The position numbers and the translations under genes are program-made. A stretch of 24,066 nucleotides of DNA, taken from contig JBDSJC010000285.1 of NCBI GenBank assembly GCA_039917655.1, positions 1 to 24,066 on the forward strand, written 5' to 3'. Every line of letters starts with the position of its first letter. The first letter of the stretch is position 1. The notes below the pieces were generated by a model. That model ran no database searches and was not told the origin of the DNA. It was given only the letters and a program-made list of their open reading frames with translations. This DNA is from PNKC01 sp039917655. Lineage in GTDB: Bacteria > Chloroflexota > Dehalococcoidia > Tepidiformales > Tepidiformaceae. Below, in pieces: positions 7,796-14,731 of the stretch.

Positions 7796-8893
7796 GTGGT
7801 AGTCGTCCAGGTCCTTGCCGTGGTGACGGGTGTTGCGCTGATCGTTGCTGTGCTGCGCGATGCGTTCGAGACGATCGTCCTGCCGCGGCGGCCCACCGGG
7901 CGGCTTCGCCTGACGTTCCTCTTCTTCAAATCCACCTGGACCTTCACTCGACGGCTGGCGCTCATCGCCAAAGGCGATCGCCGGGAAAGCATGCTCAGTT
8001 ACTACGGGCCGCTCTGGATGATCTCGCTGATCGTCTCGTGGGAGGTGATCATCCTCTTTGCGTTCGCGTTCATTCACTGGGGGACGGGCTCGAATATCAA
8101 CGTCAACGAGGGCCACGCTTCGTTCCTGATGGACGTGTACTTGAGCGGCAGCACACTGTTTACCCTGGGGCTGGGCGATGTTACGCCAGCCGCGCCGCTG
8201 GACCGCTTCCTCACCGTCGTCGAAGCAGGCTTTGGCCTGGGCTTCCTTGCGCTGGTCATCGGCTATCTGCCCGTCCTCTACAGCGCCTTCTCTCGCCGGG
8301 AAGTGCTGATTTCGCTGTTCGATGCGCGTGCGGGCTCCCCGCCGAGCGCATCCGAACTGATCCGCCGCTTCTGCGCGCGGACAGAGCTTGCGGAGCTGAA
8401 TCGCACACTTGAGGAGTTCGAACGCTGGTCCGCGGAAATGCTCGAAACGCACGTCTCCTATCCTGTGCTCGCGTACTACCGTTCGCAGCACGACAAGCAG
8501 TCCTGGCTGGCGGCGATCGCCACGATCCTCGACTCGGCGACGATCCTCCGTGCCGCGCAGGACCCGAGGTTCGCGGACCAGGCGAAGCTCACCTTCGCCA
8601 TGGCGCGCCACACGGTCATCGACCTCTCAGGCGTGCTTCGGGCTTTCCCGGTGCCGGGCGAGCCGCGCCTGGCGCCAGCGGACTTCGAGCACCTCTGGTT
8701 GTTGCTGCTGGGTTCCGGGCTTTCGCTCCCTCCGAGGGAGGAGTTTCACCGCCGCCTGTACGAGATCTGCGAGACGTACGAGTCGCACATTTCAGCGCTG
8801 GCCGACTGGCTGGTGATCCCCTTGCCAGCGTGGCTGCCGGAAGTTGACGCGCGGGACGACTGGCAGACGGGGATGCAAGAAGAGACGCATTGA
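7796..8893 (+). CDS. Two-pore-helix type ion channel (potassium channel-like) with C-terminal helical domain
   Basis: The 365-residue protein has hydrophobic helices at about 3-20, 72-94 and 137-163. Between the last two is a pore loop, STLFTLGLGDVTP, with the selectivity-filter segment T123-L-G-L-G-D128. K+ channels normally have TVGYGD; GLGD is a variant in which the tyrosine is replaced by leucine. The remaining 200 residues are predicted soluble and mostly helical, with no recognised RCK/TrkA nucleotide-binding motif. The GTG at 7796 is chosen because it opens the first membrane helix and has AGGCGGG upstream. The 282 bp before it hold no convincing gene. Ion channel family is clear, ion selectivity is not. 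Confidence 0.8.
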   Translation: MVVVQVLAVVTGVALIVAVLRDAFETIVLPRRPTGRLRLTFLFFKSTWTFTRRLALIAKGDRRESMLSYYGPLWMISLIVSWEVIILFAFAFIHWGTGSNINVNEGHASFLMDVYLSGSTLFTLGLGDVTPAAPLDRFLTVVEAGFGLGFLALVIGYLPVLYSAFSRREVLISLFDARAGSPPSASELIRRFCARTELAELNRTLEEFERWSAEMLETHVSYPVLAYYRSQHDKQSWLAAIATILDSATILRAAQDPRFADQAKLTFAMARHTVIDLSGVLRAFPVPGEPRLAPADFEHLWLLLLGSGLSLPPREEFHRRLYEICETYESHISALADWLVIPLPAWLPEVDARDDWQTGMQEETH

Positions 8894-8960
8894 GCCCTCA
8901 GTCCGGCGGACTCCTGTACCATGCGCCATAACGACGACCAAACTCCCTCTGGAGGGGCCG

Positions 8961-10649
8961 ATGCAGATCGACCGCATCATCCGCGTGGATATGACCACGA
9001 AGACTATTAGCGAAGAGACTTCGCCGGCGCGGTATGCGCTGCTTGGCGGACGGGCGCTGGGGGCGACCATGCTGCTCGAAGAGACGGACGCGCGCGTCCA
9101 CCCGCTCAGCCGCGACGCAAAGCTCTTCCTCTGCCCCGGACTGCTCGGTGGCACTGCAGTGACCACCAGTGGGCGCACCAGCTTCTCCTTCAAGAGCCCG
9201 CTCACAGGCGGCACCAAGGAAGCGAACGTCGGCGGGCAGCTGGGACACAGGCTCGCGCGCCTCGGGATCAAGGCCCTGGTGATAGACGGCGCTACGGAGG
9301 ACGGCTTCTACCGCCTCGACATCGACGGCGACGGCGCGCGCCTTTCGAAAGCCGATGATCTCGTTGGCCGCTCGAACTACGACCTCCACCGCGAGCTCGT
9401 CGGCGAGGCGCTCATGACCCGCGCCGCCGCCACGATCGGCACGCCGGGCGAACGCCGCATGGCCAGCGCCTCGGTGGCGATCACGGACCCCGAGGGCCGC
9501 CCGACACGCCACGCCGCCCGCGGTGGTCCGGGCGCGGCAATGGGCGCCAAAGGCTTGAAGGCGATCGTCGTTGACGATTCGGCTGCGCCGCGCATCATCT
9601 CCGGGGACCGCAAGGACGAGTTTCGCCAGGAGGTCACGAAGTTCAGCAAGATGGTGCTCGAAGACCCGCGCACCGCGAACCTGAGCAAGACCGGCACCGC
9701 TGGCGTCGTGAAGTTCGTCAACCGCGAGAACATCCAGTCGATGCCCACTCGCAACCACCGCCACGGCACGTGGTCGCTGGCGGATACGATCAGCGGGCAG
9801 GAGATCGAACGCCTGGGCAGCGAGCGCGGCGGCAAGATGCTCCCCTGCATGGCCGGCTGTATCATCAAATGCGCGATCCTCTTCAACGACGAGCACGGTA
9901 ACCACGTCACCACCGCGCTCGAGTTCGAATCGATCGCCCTCCTTGGTTCGAACTGCGAGATCGGCCCCGCCGATCAGGTGGCGGAACTCGACCGACTCTG
10001 CGACGACATCGGCCTCGACACGATCGAGGTGGGTAACGCGATCGGCGTCGCAATGGAGGCGGGCGTCATCCCCTGGGGCGACTGGGAGGGGGCGAAGGGG
10101 CTGCTCGAAGAGGTGCGCGCGGGCACACCGCTTGGGCGGATCATCGGCGGCGGCACGGCACACGTCGCGCGCACCTTCGGCATCGACCGGGTGCCGGTGG
10201 TGAAGGGCCAGGGGCTGCCGGCCTGGGAGCCGCGCACCCTCAAGGGCATGGGCGTCACCTACAGCACCAGCCCCCAGGGCGCGGACCACACTGCCGGGAT
10301 GGTGACCGCTCGCGGCGCGACCGCCGACACGCTGGTCAAGCAGAGCCGCCACGAGCAGCTGGTGATGATGGCGATCGACTCAGCGGGCGTTTGCCAGTTC
10401 ACCAACGCCCTCCCGGACGACCTCGCGAAGTTCGTCTCGCACCGATTCGATGTGCAGTGGGATGACGCCGCCGTGCTGGCGATGGCCCGTGCAGGGATCG
10501 ACGCCGAGCGCGAGTTCAACCGCCGCGCTGGCTTCGACAAGGAGGACGACCGCCTGCCGAAGTGGCTCCTCGAAGAAGCCCTTCCCCTCCCCGACGGCGA
10601 AAGCGTCTTCGATATCAGCGACGAGCTGCTGGACAAGGTCTGGGGATAG
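8961..10649 (+). CDS. aor: Aldehyde ferredoxin oxidoreductase family protein (tungstopterin enzyme)
   Basis: This 562-residue protein spans all three AOR domains. The N-terminal part has GGRALGATML and the bis-pterin binding segment ARGGPGAAMGAKGLKAI (186-202). The 4Fe-4S ligands are Cys296, Cys300 and Cys304 (PCMAGCIIKC) plus Cys478 (DSAGVCQF). GADHTAG (440-446) is the conserved pterin-contact motif. AOR enzymes oxidise aldehydes to acids with ferredoxin, using tungsten; the CxxxCxxxC spacing is the pattern I recall from the broader AOR-like (WOR/YdhV-type) branch, whereas classical AOR has CxxCxxxC. The start is the ATG at 8961 with GGAGG 6 nt upstream. No partner iron-sulphur subunit, MoaA-type cofactor gene or tungstate transporter lies next to it. 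It follows the channel gene by 67 bp. Confidence 0.93.
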   Translation: MQIDRIIRVDMTTKTISEETSPARYALLGGRALGATMLLEETDARVHPLSRDAKLFLCPGLLGGTAVTTSGRTSFSFKSPLTGGTKEANVGGQLGHRLARLGIKALVIDGATEDGFYRLDIDGDGARLSKADDLVGRSNYDLHRELVGEALMTRAAATIGTPGERRMASASVAITDPEGRPTRHAARGGPGAAMGAKGLKAIVVDDSAAPRIISGDRKDEFRQEVTKFSKMVLEDPRTANLSKTGTAGVVKFVNRENIQSMPTRNHRHGTWSLADTISGQEIERLGSERGGKMLPCMAGCIIKCAILFNDEHGNHVTTALEFESIALLGSNCEIGPADQVAELDRLCDDIGLDTIEVGNAIGVAMEAGVIPWGDWEGAKGLLEEVRAGTPLGRIIGGGTAHVARTFGIDRVPVVKGQGLPAWEPRTLKGMGVTYSTSPQGADHTAGMVTARGATADTLVKQSRHEQLVMMAIDSAGVCQFTNALPDDLAKFVSHRFDVQWDDAAVLAMARAGIDAEREFNRRAGFDKEDDRLPKWLLEEALPLPDGESVFDISDELLDKVWG

Positions 10650-10670
10650 GACGCCCCGGTAGTTGTAGCC

Positions 10671-10688
10671 GTGGCCCTCCGTGGCCAC
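10671..10688. terminator. Small hairpin between convergent genes
   Basis: GTGGCC (10671-10676) and GGCCAC (10683-10688) pair around a 6-nt loop, midway between the stop of the AOR gene (10649) and the stop of the minus-strand kinase-like gene (10700). No T-tract is present, so it is a weak candidate bidirectional terminator. Confidence 0.25.
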
Positions 10689-10699
10689 AGGTTCACCCT

Positions 10700-11269
10700 C
10701 TACAGCCGAAGCGCTTCTGCCCACTCGAGGATCGGCCGCACCGCGTCCGCCGGAGCCCTGCGAGTCACATCGAGCGCCAGCGCATTGGGGTGATCGGTCT
10801 GGAACGGAGGCACGTGGTCGTTCAAGCGCGCGCCTTCGATCGGGTCAATCAGCTTCATGCGTGCGCGACGATCCGGCCGAACGATGCGCGTGACGAGTTC
10901 CGGAGTTTCGCAGGACAACAGCACGGGCACGTAGAGGCTGCCGCGCGCGTCTGCCACCGCGACGAATTCGAGGAACGCTGCGTACTCGCCATCGTCCTCA
11001 CCCCGGATAAAGTTCGTGAAGACGAACGACATCTCTGGCGGAGACACATGCACAATCGTGTCGAGCACAGCCGCGCGCACCTGGCCGATCCGCGTCCAGA
11101 CGCCCGCCGGAAGCGGCGTCACCCCGTCCTGGTTGATCAGATTGAAGATCACGTTGTTGATGGTGTGATTGTCTACCAGCCGCGCCCCGGTCTGCCGCGC
11201 TAGCTCTGAGCCGATGGTGTATTTGCCCACACCGGGGGTCCCGACCAGGTGGAAGATTGTGCCCGGCAT
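10700..11269 (-). CDS. P-loop kinase-like protein
   Basis: The 189-residue protein opens with a beta strand and a Walker A motif, GTPGVGKYT (10-18), followed by ARLVDNHTINN, typical of small AAA_18/AAA_33-type kinases that phosphorylate metabolites, nucleosides or antibiotics. Residues MSFVFTNFI and LYVPVLLSCE are core strands, and the Arg-rich IVRPDRRARMK is the likely lid. The substrate is unknown. The ATG at 11269 comes 9 nt after the stop of the PHA synthase-like gene, so the two are probably co-transcribed and translationally coupled; no strong Shine-Dalgarno is seen besides GCGAGAG. Confidence 0.75.
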   Translation of the reverse strand: MPGTIFHLVGTPGVGKYTIGSELARQTGARLVDNHTINNVIFNLINQDGVTPLPAGVWTRIGQVRAAVLDTIVHVSPPEMSFVFTNFIRGEDDGEYAAFLEFVAVADARGSLYVPVLLSCETPELVTRIVRPDRRARMKLIDPIEGARLNDHVPPFQTDHPNALALDVTRRAPADAVRPILEWAEALRL

Positions 11270-11278
11270 CTCTCGCGC

Positions 11279-12337
11279 CTACCCGTCGTGCTCCTTGAGC
11301 CAGCCCGAGACTGCCGGCCACGCAGTCTGGCGCGCACGCCGGCCGGCGATCAACGAGATGTGCCCGCCCTGAAGTTCGAGGAAGCGTTTGTCCGTGCTGC
11401 CCACGTTTTCGACCAGCGCCTGCGCGCAGGCTGGCGGCACGATGTCGTCGTAGCTCGCGGCGATGCAGAACAGCGGCGCCGTGATATCCGCAAGGCTGAC
11501 CTTCTCGCCGCAGACGCGGAACTCGCCCTTAACCAGCTCGTTCCCCTGGTAGAAGTGCCGCACCCACTGGCGGAAGAATTGCTTGGGCAGCGGCACCCAT
11601 TCGTTCGACCAGCGGTTCATCGCGCGGTATGCGGTCAGCCATTGCTCGTCCCCGGCCTTTTCCATCAGGGTTTGCATCTGCTGGGTGTCGCCCATGGGGT
11701 TCATCATCTTGAACCCCGAGCGGATGAACTCGGCGGGCATCAGGTCGAAGGTCTCCACAATCGAGTCGATGTCGAAGCCTTCGTTGTCCATGACGGCGGT
11801 GAATTCGCCGACGCCGAAATCGATCGGCCCGACCATGGTGAGCACGTTGCGCACCGGCAGCGAGGGGTCCGCCGCGAGGGCCGCGGCGAGCATCGGCACG
11901 CCCATGCAGTAGCCAAAGGCGGTGATTGCGTCGGCTCCCGAATGCGCCACCGCCTGCCGGATAAACGCGGGGATCATGTCGGCGATGACGTCGTCCATGC
12001 CCATGTCGCGGTCTTCCGGTCCGAAGACGCCCCAATCGCAGAGGTAGAAAGGGATGCCCTCTTCGTGGAGGAACTCGGCGAACGATTCGCCGGGCCGAAG
12101 GTCGAAGATGTAGGGGCGGCTGATCCCCAGGTAGGGGAACAGCACCAGCGGCGTCGCGAACCGCCCGCCATCTTTCGGCGGGTAGTAGTAGAGCCGTGCC
12201 TTGCCCCGAAACCCAACCGCGCTCCGGCGCGACTGCGCGACTGGCGCCGGCGGACCCACCGCCGCCGTCCGCAGCCCGTTCGCCAGCCGCAGGATCGCCT
12301 GGTCGCTCTCGGGATCGATCGTTGTTGATTGAGTCAC
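11279..12337 (-). CDS. phaC: Class III-type poly(3-hydroxyalkanoate) synthase (PhaC-like)
   Basis: This is a 352-residue alpha/beta hydrolase of the PHA synthase type. The lipase-like box is GYCMG with Cys144 as nucleophile, the catalytic Asp is 297 or 298 (ASYDDIVPP) and the His is 326 (GGHISL). FPYLGISRPYIFDL and FYLCDWG are typical PhaC segments. PhaC polymerises hydroxyacyl-CoA into storage polyester. Its length fits the catalytic subunit of class III synthases, which normally need PhaE; no PhaE, PhaA, PhaB or phasin is in this window. The start is the GTG at 12337 preceded by GGGGGTG. Longer in-frame starts would run into the lipoprotein gene and add non-conserved Arg/Ser-rich sequence. 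It heads a probable two-gene operon with the P-loop protein. Confidence 0.85.
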   Translation of the reverse strand: MTQSTTIDPESDQAILRLANGLRTAAVGPPAPVAQSRRSAVGFRGKARLYYYPPKDGGRFATPLVLFPYLGISRPYIFDLRPGESFAEFLHEEGIPFYLCDWGVFGPEDRDMGMDDVIADMIPAFIRQAVAHSGADAITAFGYCMGVPMLAAALAADPSLPVRNVLTMVGPIDFGVGEFTAVMDNEGFDIDSIVETFDLMPAEFIRSGFKMMNPMGDTQQMQTLMEKAGDEQWLTAYRAMNRWSNEWVPLPKQFFRQWVRHFYQGNELVKGEFRVCGEKVSLADITAPLFCIAASYDDIVPPACAQALVENVGSTDKRFLELQGGHISLIAGRRARQTAWPAVSGWLKEHDG

Positions 12338-12419
12338 GCAACACCCCCGGGTTCGCCGTTGATCTCGTCTGCCGCCAGCGATGACGGAGTGTAGCACCGG
12401 GCGACAGCCAACGACGATC

Positions 12420-12445
12420 GAAGCGACGAGGTTCCTCGTCGCTTC
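12420..12445 (-). terminator. Strong hairpin downstream of the lipoprotein gene
   Basis: GAAGCGACGAGG (12420-12431) and CCTCGTCGCTTC (12434-12445) are perfect 12-nt complements with only TT between them, and flanking GATC/GATC extends the symmetry imperfectly. It lies 47 nt past the lipoprotein stop and 83 nt before the PhaC start, both on the minus strand. It has no T-tract, so it may stop transcription factor-dependently, or be a palindromic element. Confidence 0.5.
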
Positions 12446-12491
12446 GTGATCGTTCGGGCTCGAGGACCCGCTGCTCGCCACCGGGCGCGCA

Positions 12492-13601
12492 TCATCCCAA
12501 ACCGGCGCACTCCGAGCGGCTGGAGAAGAGCTTCTCCAACTCCGGTGAGTTGTGGTTCTCAAGGTCATCAAAGGCCGAACTGACCGCGTCAAACGAGGAG
12601 CTGATCTTGGCTTCGAACCCTGAGATATCGTCCGCGACCGATTGGAACGTGGTGGCGTTGATCTTCTCGGCGTCCGTGACAGCGCTGTCGAAGATCCTCA
12701 CCAAGTCCGCACCGGCCTGGGTGAATACCTTCTGCGCGGCCGCCCCGTCCTTCACATCCGGCGCCTTGAGCGCGTCGACTTCTTTCTTCAGATTCTTCGT
12801 CTCGGCCTGCCCCGTCTTGAGGAAGTCCACGAGCTTCTGCTTCAGGTCTTTGGGGCTGTCTTGGCTCGCGTCGAACTTGCCGAGGCTGGCCTGGAGCTTG
12901 GTGTTTGCGTCGTCGATGTCCTTCACCCAGCCGGAGAACGCGGTGCAGATGCCCGCGACCCACTTTTCGTTGACCGTCTTGGGGGGAGCACTCGTCGTGG
13001 GCTTGCTGGCCGGCTTGCTGGTGGATGCCGCATCGTCGCTGAAGAACAGGTCCGCGCAGTCCGGGTTGGCGTCGATCCCATCGATCACCTCTTGCGCATC
13101 AGCTTGCTTGCTGGCAATCGCCTCGATCTTCGGTTTGAACTTGATGTCCGGCGTGTCAGCCGCAATCTTCTGGAACTGCGCTGCAACATCCCCTTTCGGA
13201 TTAATAGCCTCGATCTTTTTCTTCAGCTCCGCTGACCGGGCGTCGTTCACCTTGGACTGATCCTTGAAGGCCTTGACCACGTCATCGCCGCTCTTCAGAT
13301 CAGGCTTCCCGGCCTTGTCGAAGTCGCTGCGGAGCGTCACGCTTGCCTTGTTGACCTCTTCCAGGGCCGTTGAGATTGCCTTCTTAGCCGCCTGCCCATC
13401 CTTGAAGTCGATTGCAGCGAACTTCTCTCCCTGCGCATCAGAGACCCTCTGGTAGCTGGCAGCGGCGCTGCAGATGCTGTCGACCCAGTCGTCCGCGGTC
13501 ACCGTCTTGGTGGTATCGCCGCACGCGGCAAGGCCAAGGGCGATTACAGCGATGGCGGTAGCCAGGCCGATTCCGCGCAGCCTGATTATTCGAATGGGCA
13601 T
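12492..13601 (-). CDS. Lipoprotein with two homologous helical repeats
   Basis: The 369-residue protein has a lipoprotein signal peptide (MPIRIIRLRGIGLATAIAVI then LGLAAC, lipobox cysteine at 27). The mature part contains two similar helical units. Unit 1 (about 35-188) begins DDWVDSICSA and ends DANPDCADLF; unit 2 (about 212-369) begins EKWVAGICTA and ends SRSECAGLG. Each therefore starts W-V/A-x-x-I-C and closes with an acidic-Cys-Ala, suggesting one disulphide per unit. A Ser/Thr/Pro/Lys linker joins them. It is Lys/Asp/Ala-rich and predicted coiled-coil or helical bundle, anchored on the outer face of the membrane. Function unknown. The ATG at 13601 has GGAG 8 nt upstream and opens directly with the signal peptide. 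Its codon and residue bias (many Lys) differs from its Arg-rich neighbours. Confidence 0.85.
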   Translation of the reverse strand: MPIRIIRLRGIGLATAIAVIALGLAACGDTTKTVTADDWVDSICSAAASYQRVSDAQGEKFAAIDFKDGQAAKKAISTALEEVNKASVTLRSDFDKAGKPDLKSGDDVVKAFKDQSKVNDARSAELKKKIEAINPKGDVAAQFQKIAADTPDIKFKPKIEAIASKQADAQEVIDGIDANPDCADLFFSDDAASTSKPASKPTTSAPPKTVNEKWVAGICTAFSGWVKDIDDANTKLQASLGKFDASQDSPKDLKQKLVDFLKTGQAETKNLKKEVDALKAPDVKDGAAAQKVFTQAGADLVRIFDSAVTDAEKINATTFQSVADDISGFEAKISSSFDAVSSAFDDLENHNSPELEKLFSSRSECAGLG

Positions 13602-13636
13602 GTCACACTCCGGGTAATAGTTGAGGGGTTCGCTGC

Positions 13637-13664
13637 ATTGTGCGGTTTCAGCAGGAACGGACAA
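13637..13664 (-). promoter_or_regulatory. Candidate promoter of the lipoprotein gene
   Basis: On the minus strand TTGTCC (13664-13659) and CACAAT (13642-13637) are 16 bp apart. Transcription would start near 13630, leaving a leader of about 29 nt that carries the GGAG Shine-Dalgarno. Each hexamer matches consensus at 4 of 6 positions. Confidence 0.35.
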
Positions 13665-13823
13665 CCGATCAGAACGAAGGCCCGCTCGACGGCGACGCGG
13701 TGCGACGCCTCTTCGCAGCGGCGATACCTGAGAGCCGGCCCAGGGCCGTCGGGTGGATGGTAGACTGTTGGCGCGAAGCAGCTCGACACCATCTATGAGG
13801 GCCTGACCTTCCATTTCGAACAA

Positions 13824-14009
13824 ATGGCAGAGGGAGGCTACCTGGCGCAAGCGCCCGAGTTGCCCTCGGCGCTGAGCAGCGGCGAGACGTTAGACGAGGC
13901 GTTCGCGAACATCTGCGAAGCGTTCGAGCTCGCGGTGGAGGCATCGCTGGACTGGGGCCTTCCCCTGCCGGAAGCTTTCCGCGACCGCATTGTGCAGACT
14001 GCATCCTAG
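13824..14009 (+). CDS. hicB: HicB-like antitoxin (start uncertain)
   Basis: From the only canonical start (ATG 13824) the product is 61 residues: EGGYLAQAPELPSALSSGET followed by LDEAFANICEAFELAVEASL, the hallmark HicB N-terminal domain. HicB neutralises the HicA mRNA-interferase and often represses the operon. The conserved family sequence clearly continues upstream of the ATG in the same frame (IYEGLTFHFEQ, from 13791), and the frame stays open to a TAG at 13761, but no ATG, GTG or TTG occurs there. Initiation may use ATC 13791 or CTG 13803, or the original start may be lost. The stop TAG at 14007-14009 touches the hicA ATG, so translation is coupled. There is no separate DNA-binding domain. 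Confidence 0.8.
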   Translation: MAEGGYLAQAPELPSALSSGETLDEAFANICEAFELAVEASLDWGLPLPEAFRDRIVQTAS

Positions 14010-14195
14010 ATGCCGGAACCTCCGTCGGCGCGAGCGGCAGAGGTGATCCGTGCTCTCGAACGAGGCGGATTTTCGCGGAAGCGCCAGCGAGGCAGTCATG
14101 TCTTTCTCGCCCATGAAACTGCGGGACGTAGCACGTCCGTGCCGCTCCACTCAGGCGACATGCCGCGGCCCCTGCTGCTCGCAATCATCAAGTAA
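14010..14195 (+). CDS. hicA: HicA-like toxin, truncated by an in-frame stop
   Basis: The 61-residue product has the HicA dsRBD-like core: VIRALERGGFSRKRQRGSHV with catalytic His30 in GSH, then VPLHSGDMPRPLLLAIIK. HicA cleaves mRNA. Translation ends at TAA (14193-14195), but the same frame continues with AGFTIDEFIGLLNG and a second stop TAG at 14238-14240. This is exactly the expected end of the family, whose members commonly read ...RQAGxxxxEFxxLL. The TAA sits where a Gln codon (CAA) is expected, so one C-to-T change explains the truncation, which removes half of the last helix. The toxin is probably inactive or weakened, unless the stop is suppressed or a consensus error. It directly follows hicB. 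Confidence 0.82.
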   Translation: MPEPPSARAAEVIRALERGGFSRKRQRGSHVFLAHETAGRSTSVPLHSGDMPRPLLLAIIK

Positions 14196-14240
14196 GCCGG
14201 GTTCACTATCGATGAGTTCATCGGCCTTCTGAACGGTTAG
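14193..14240 (+). pseudogene. hicA: Orphaned 3' end of hicA after the premature stop
   Basis: After the TAA the frame encodes AGFTIDEFIGLLNG and stops at TAG 14238-14240. This segment matches the C-terminal helix of HicA proteins and would complete a 76-residue toxin. It overlaps the stop codon of the convergent VOC gene. Confidence 0.8.
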
Positions 14241-14713
14241 CGCGCGCCGTACTTGGAGACCTCGGCCTCCATGCGCAATGGGGCGATGATTGCGCTGCTC
14301 TCGTTCGCGCCCCAATCGTCTCGCGGGACCATCCACATCACTTCGAACTCGTTGCCGTCCGGGTCCTGGCCGTAGAGCGATTTGGTTGCACCGTGGTCGC
14401 TCTGGCCGGTGAGGGCGCCGAGGTTGGCGAGCACCGTTTGCGCATTCGCGAGGTCGTTGATCGTGGGCACTTCCCAGGCCAGGTGATAGAGCCCGGTTGA
14501 GCCGCGAGGCGGTTGCGGGGCGTTCGCGCCGACTTCCATCAGGCCGAGGTCGTGGTGGTTGGCGCCTCCGGCCGCGCGCAGGAAGGCCATCCGGCCGCCG
14601 CCTGCGCGGGCGACCACTTCGAAGCCGAACGCCTCCTGGTAGAACGTCACCGCCCGGTTGACATCGCGGACGTAGAGGACGGCGTGGTTGAGACCCTTGA
14701 CGGGGATGGACGT
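14237..14713 (-). CDS. VOC family protein (ring-cleaving dioxygenase/glyoxalase-like), apparent ACG start
   Basis: Read from 14713 the protein has 158 residues and a complete first VOC module: VKGLNHAVLYVRDVNRAVTF followed by YQEAFGFEVV. Later motifs are STGLYHLAWEV, GQSDHGATKSLY and DPDGNEFEVMW, containing the usual His/His/Glu metal ligands. No ATG, GTG or TTG starts this module: the first canonical codon is GTG 14650, which would delete the first beta strand and its His. An ideal Shine-Dalgarno (AAAGGAG) lies 7 nt before ACG at 14713, so ACG may be a real near-cognate start or a mutated ATG. It lies 18 nt behind wrbA in the same direction, so the two form an operon. The substrate is unknown; quinone or catechol chemistry would suit the neighbour. 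Confidence 0.82.
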   Translation of the reverse strand, partial: TSIPVKGLNHAVLYVRDVNRAVTFYQEAFGFEVVARAGGGRMAFLRAAGGANHHDLGLMEVGANAPQPPRGSTGLYHLAWEVPTINDLANAQTVLANLGALTGQSDHGATKSLYGQDPDGNEFEVMWMVPRDDWGANESSAIIAPLRMEAEVSKYGAR

Positions 14714-14731
14714 GGTGTTACTCCTTTGCCG

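Noticed and set aside
8898..10352. Minus-strand frame of 484 codons opposite the AOR gene.
   Set aside because: Shadow ORF with Ala/Arg/Val bias; the AOR frame is complete and conserved.
11249..12328. Plus-strand frame of 359 codons opposite PhaC.
   Set aside because: No recognisable domain; PhaC on the other strand has an intact catalytic triad.
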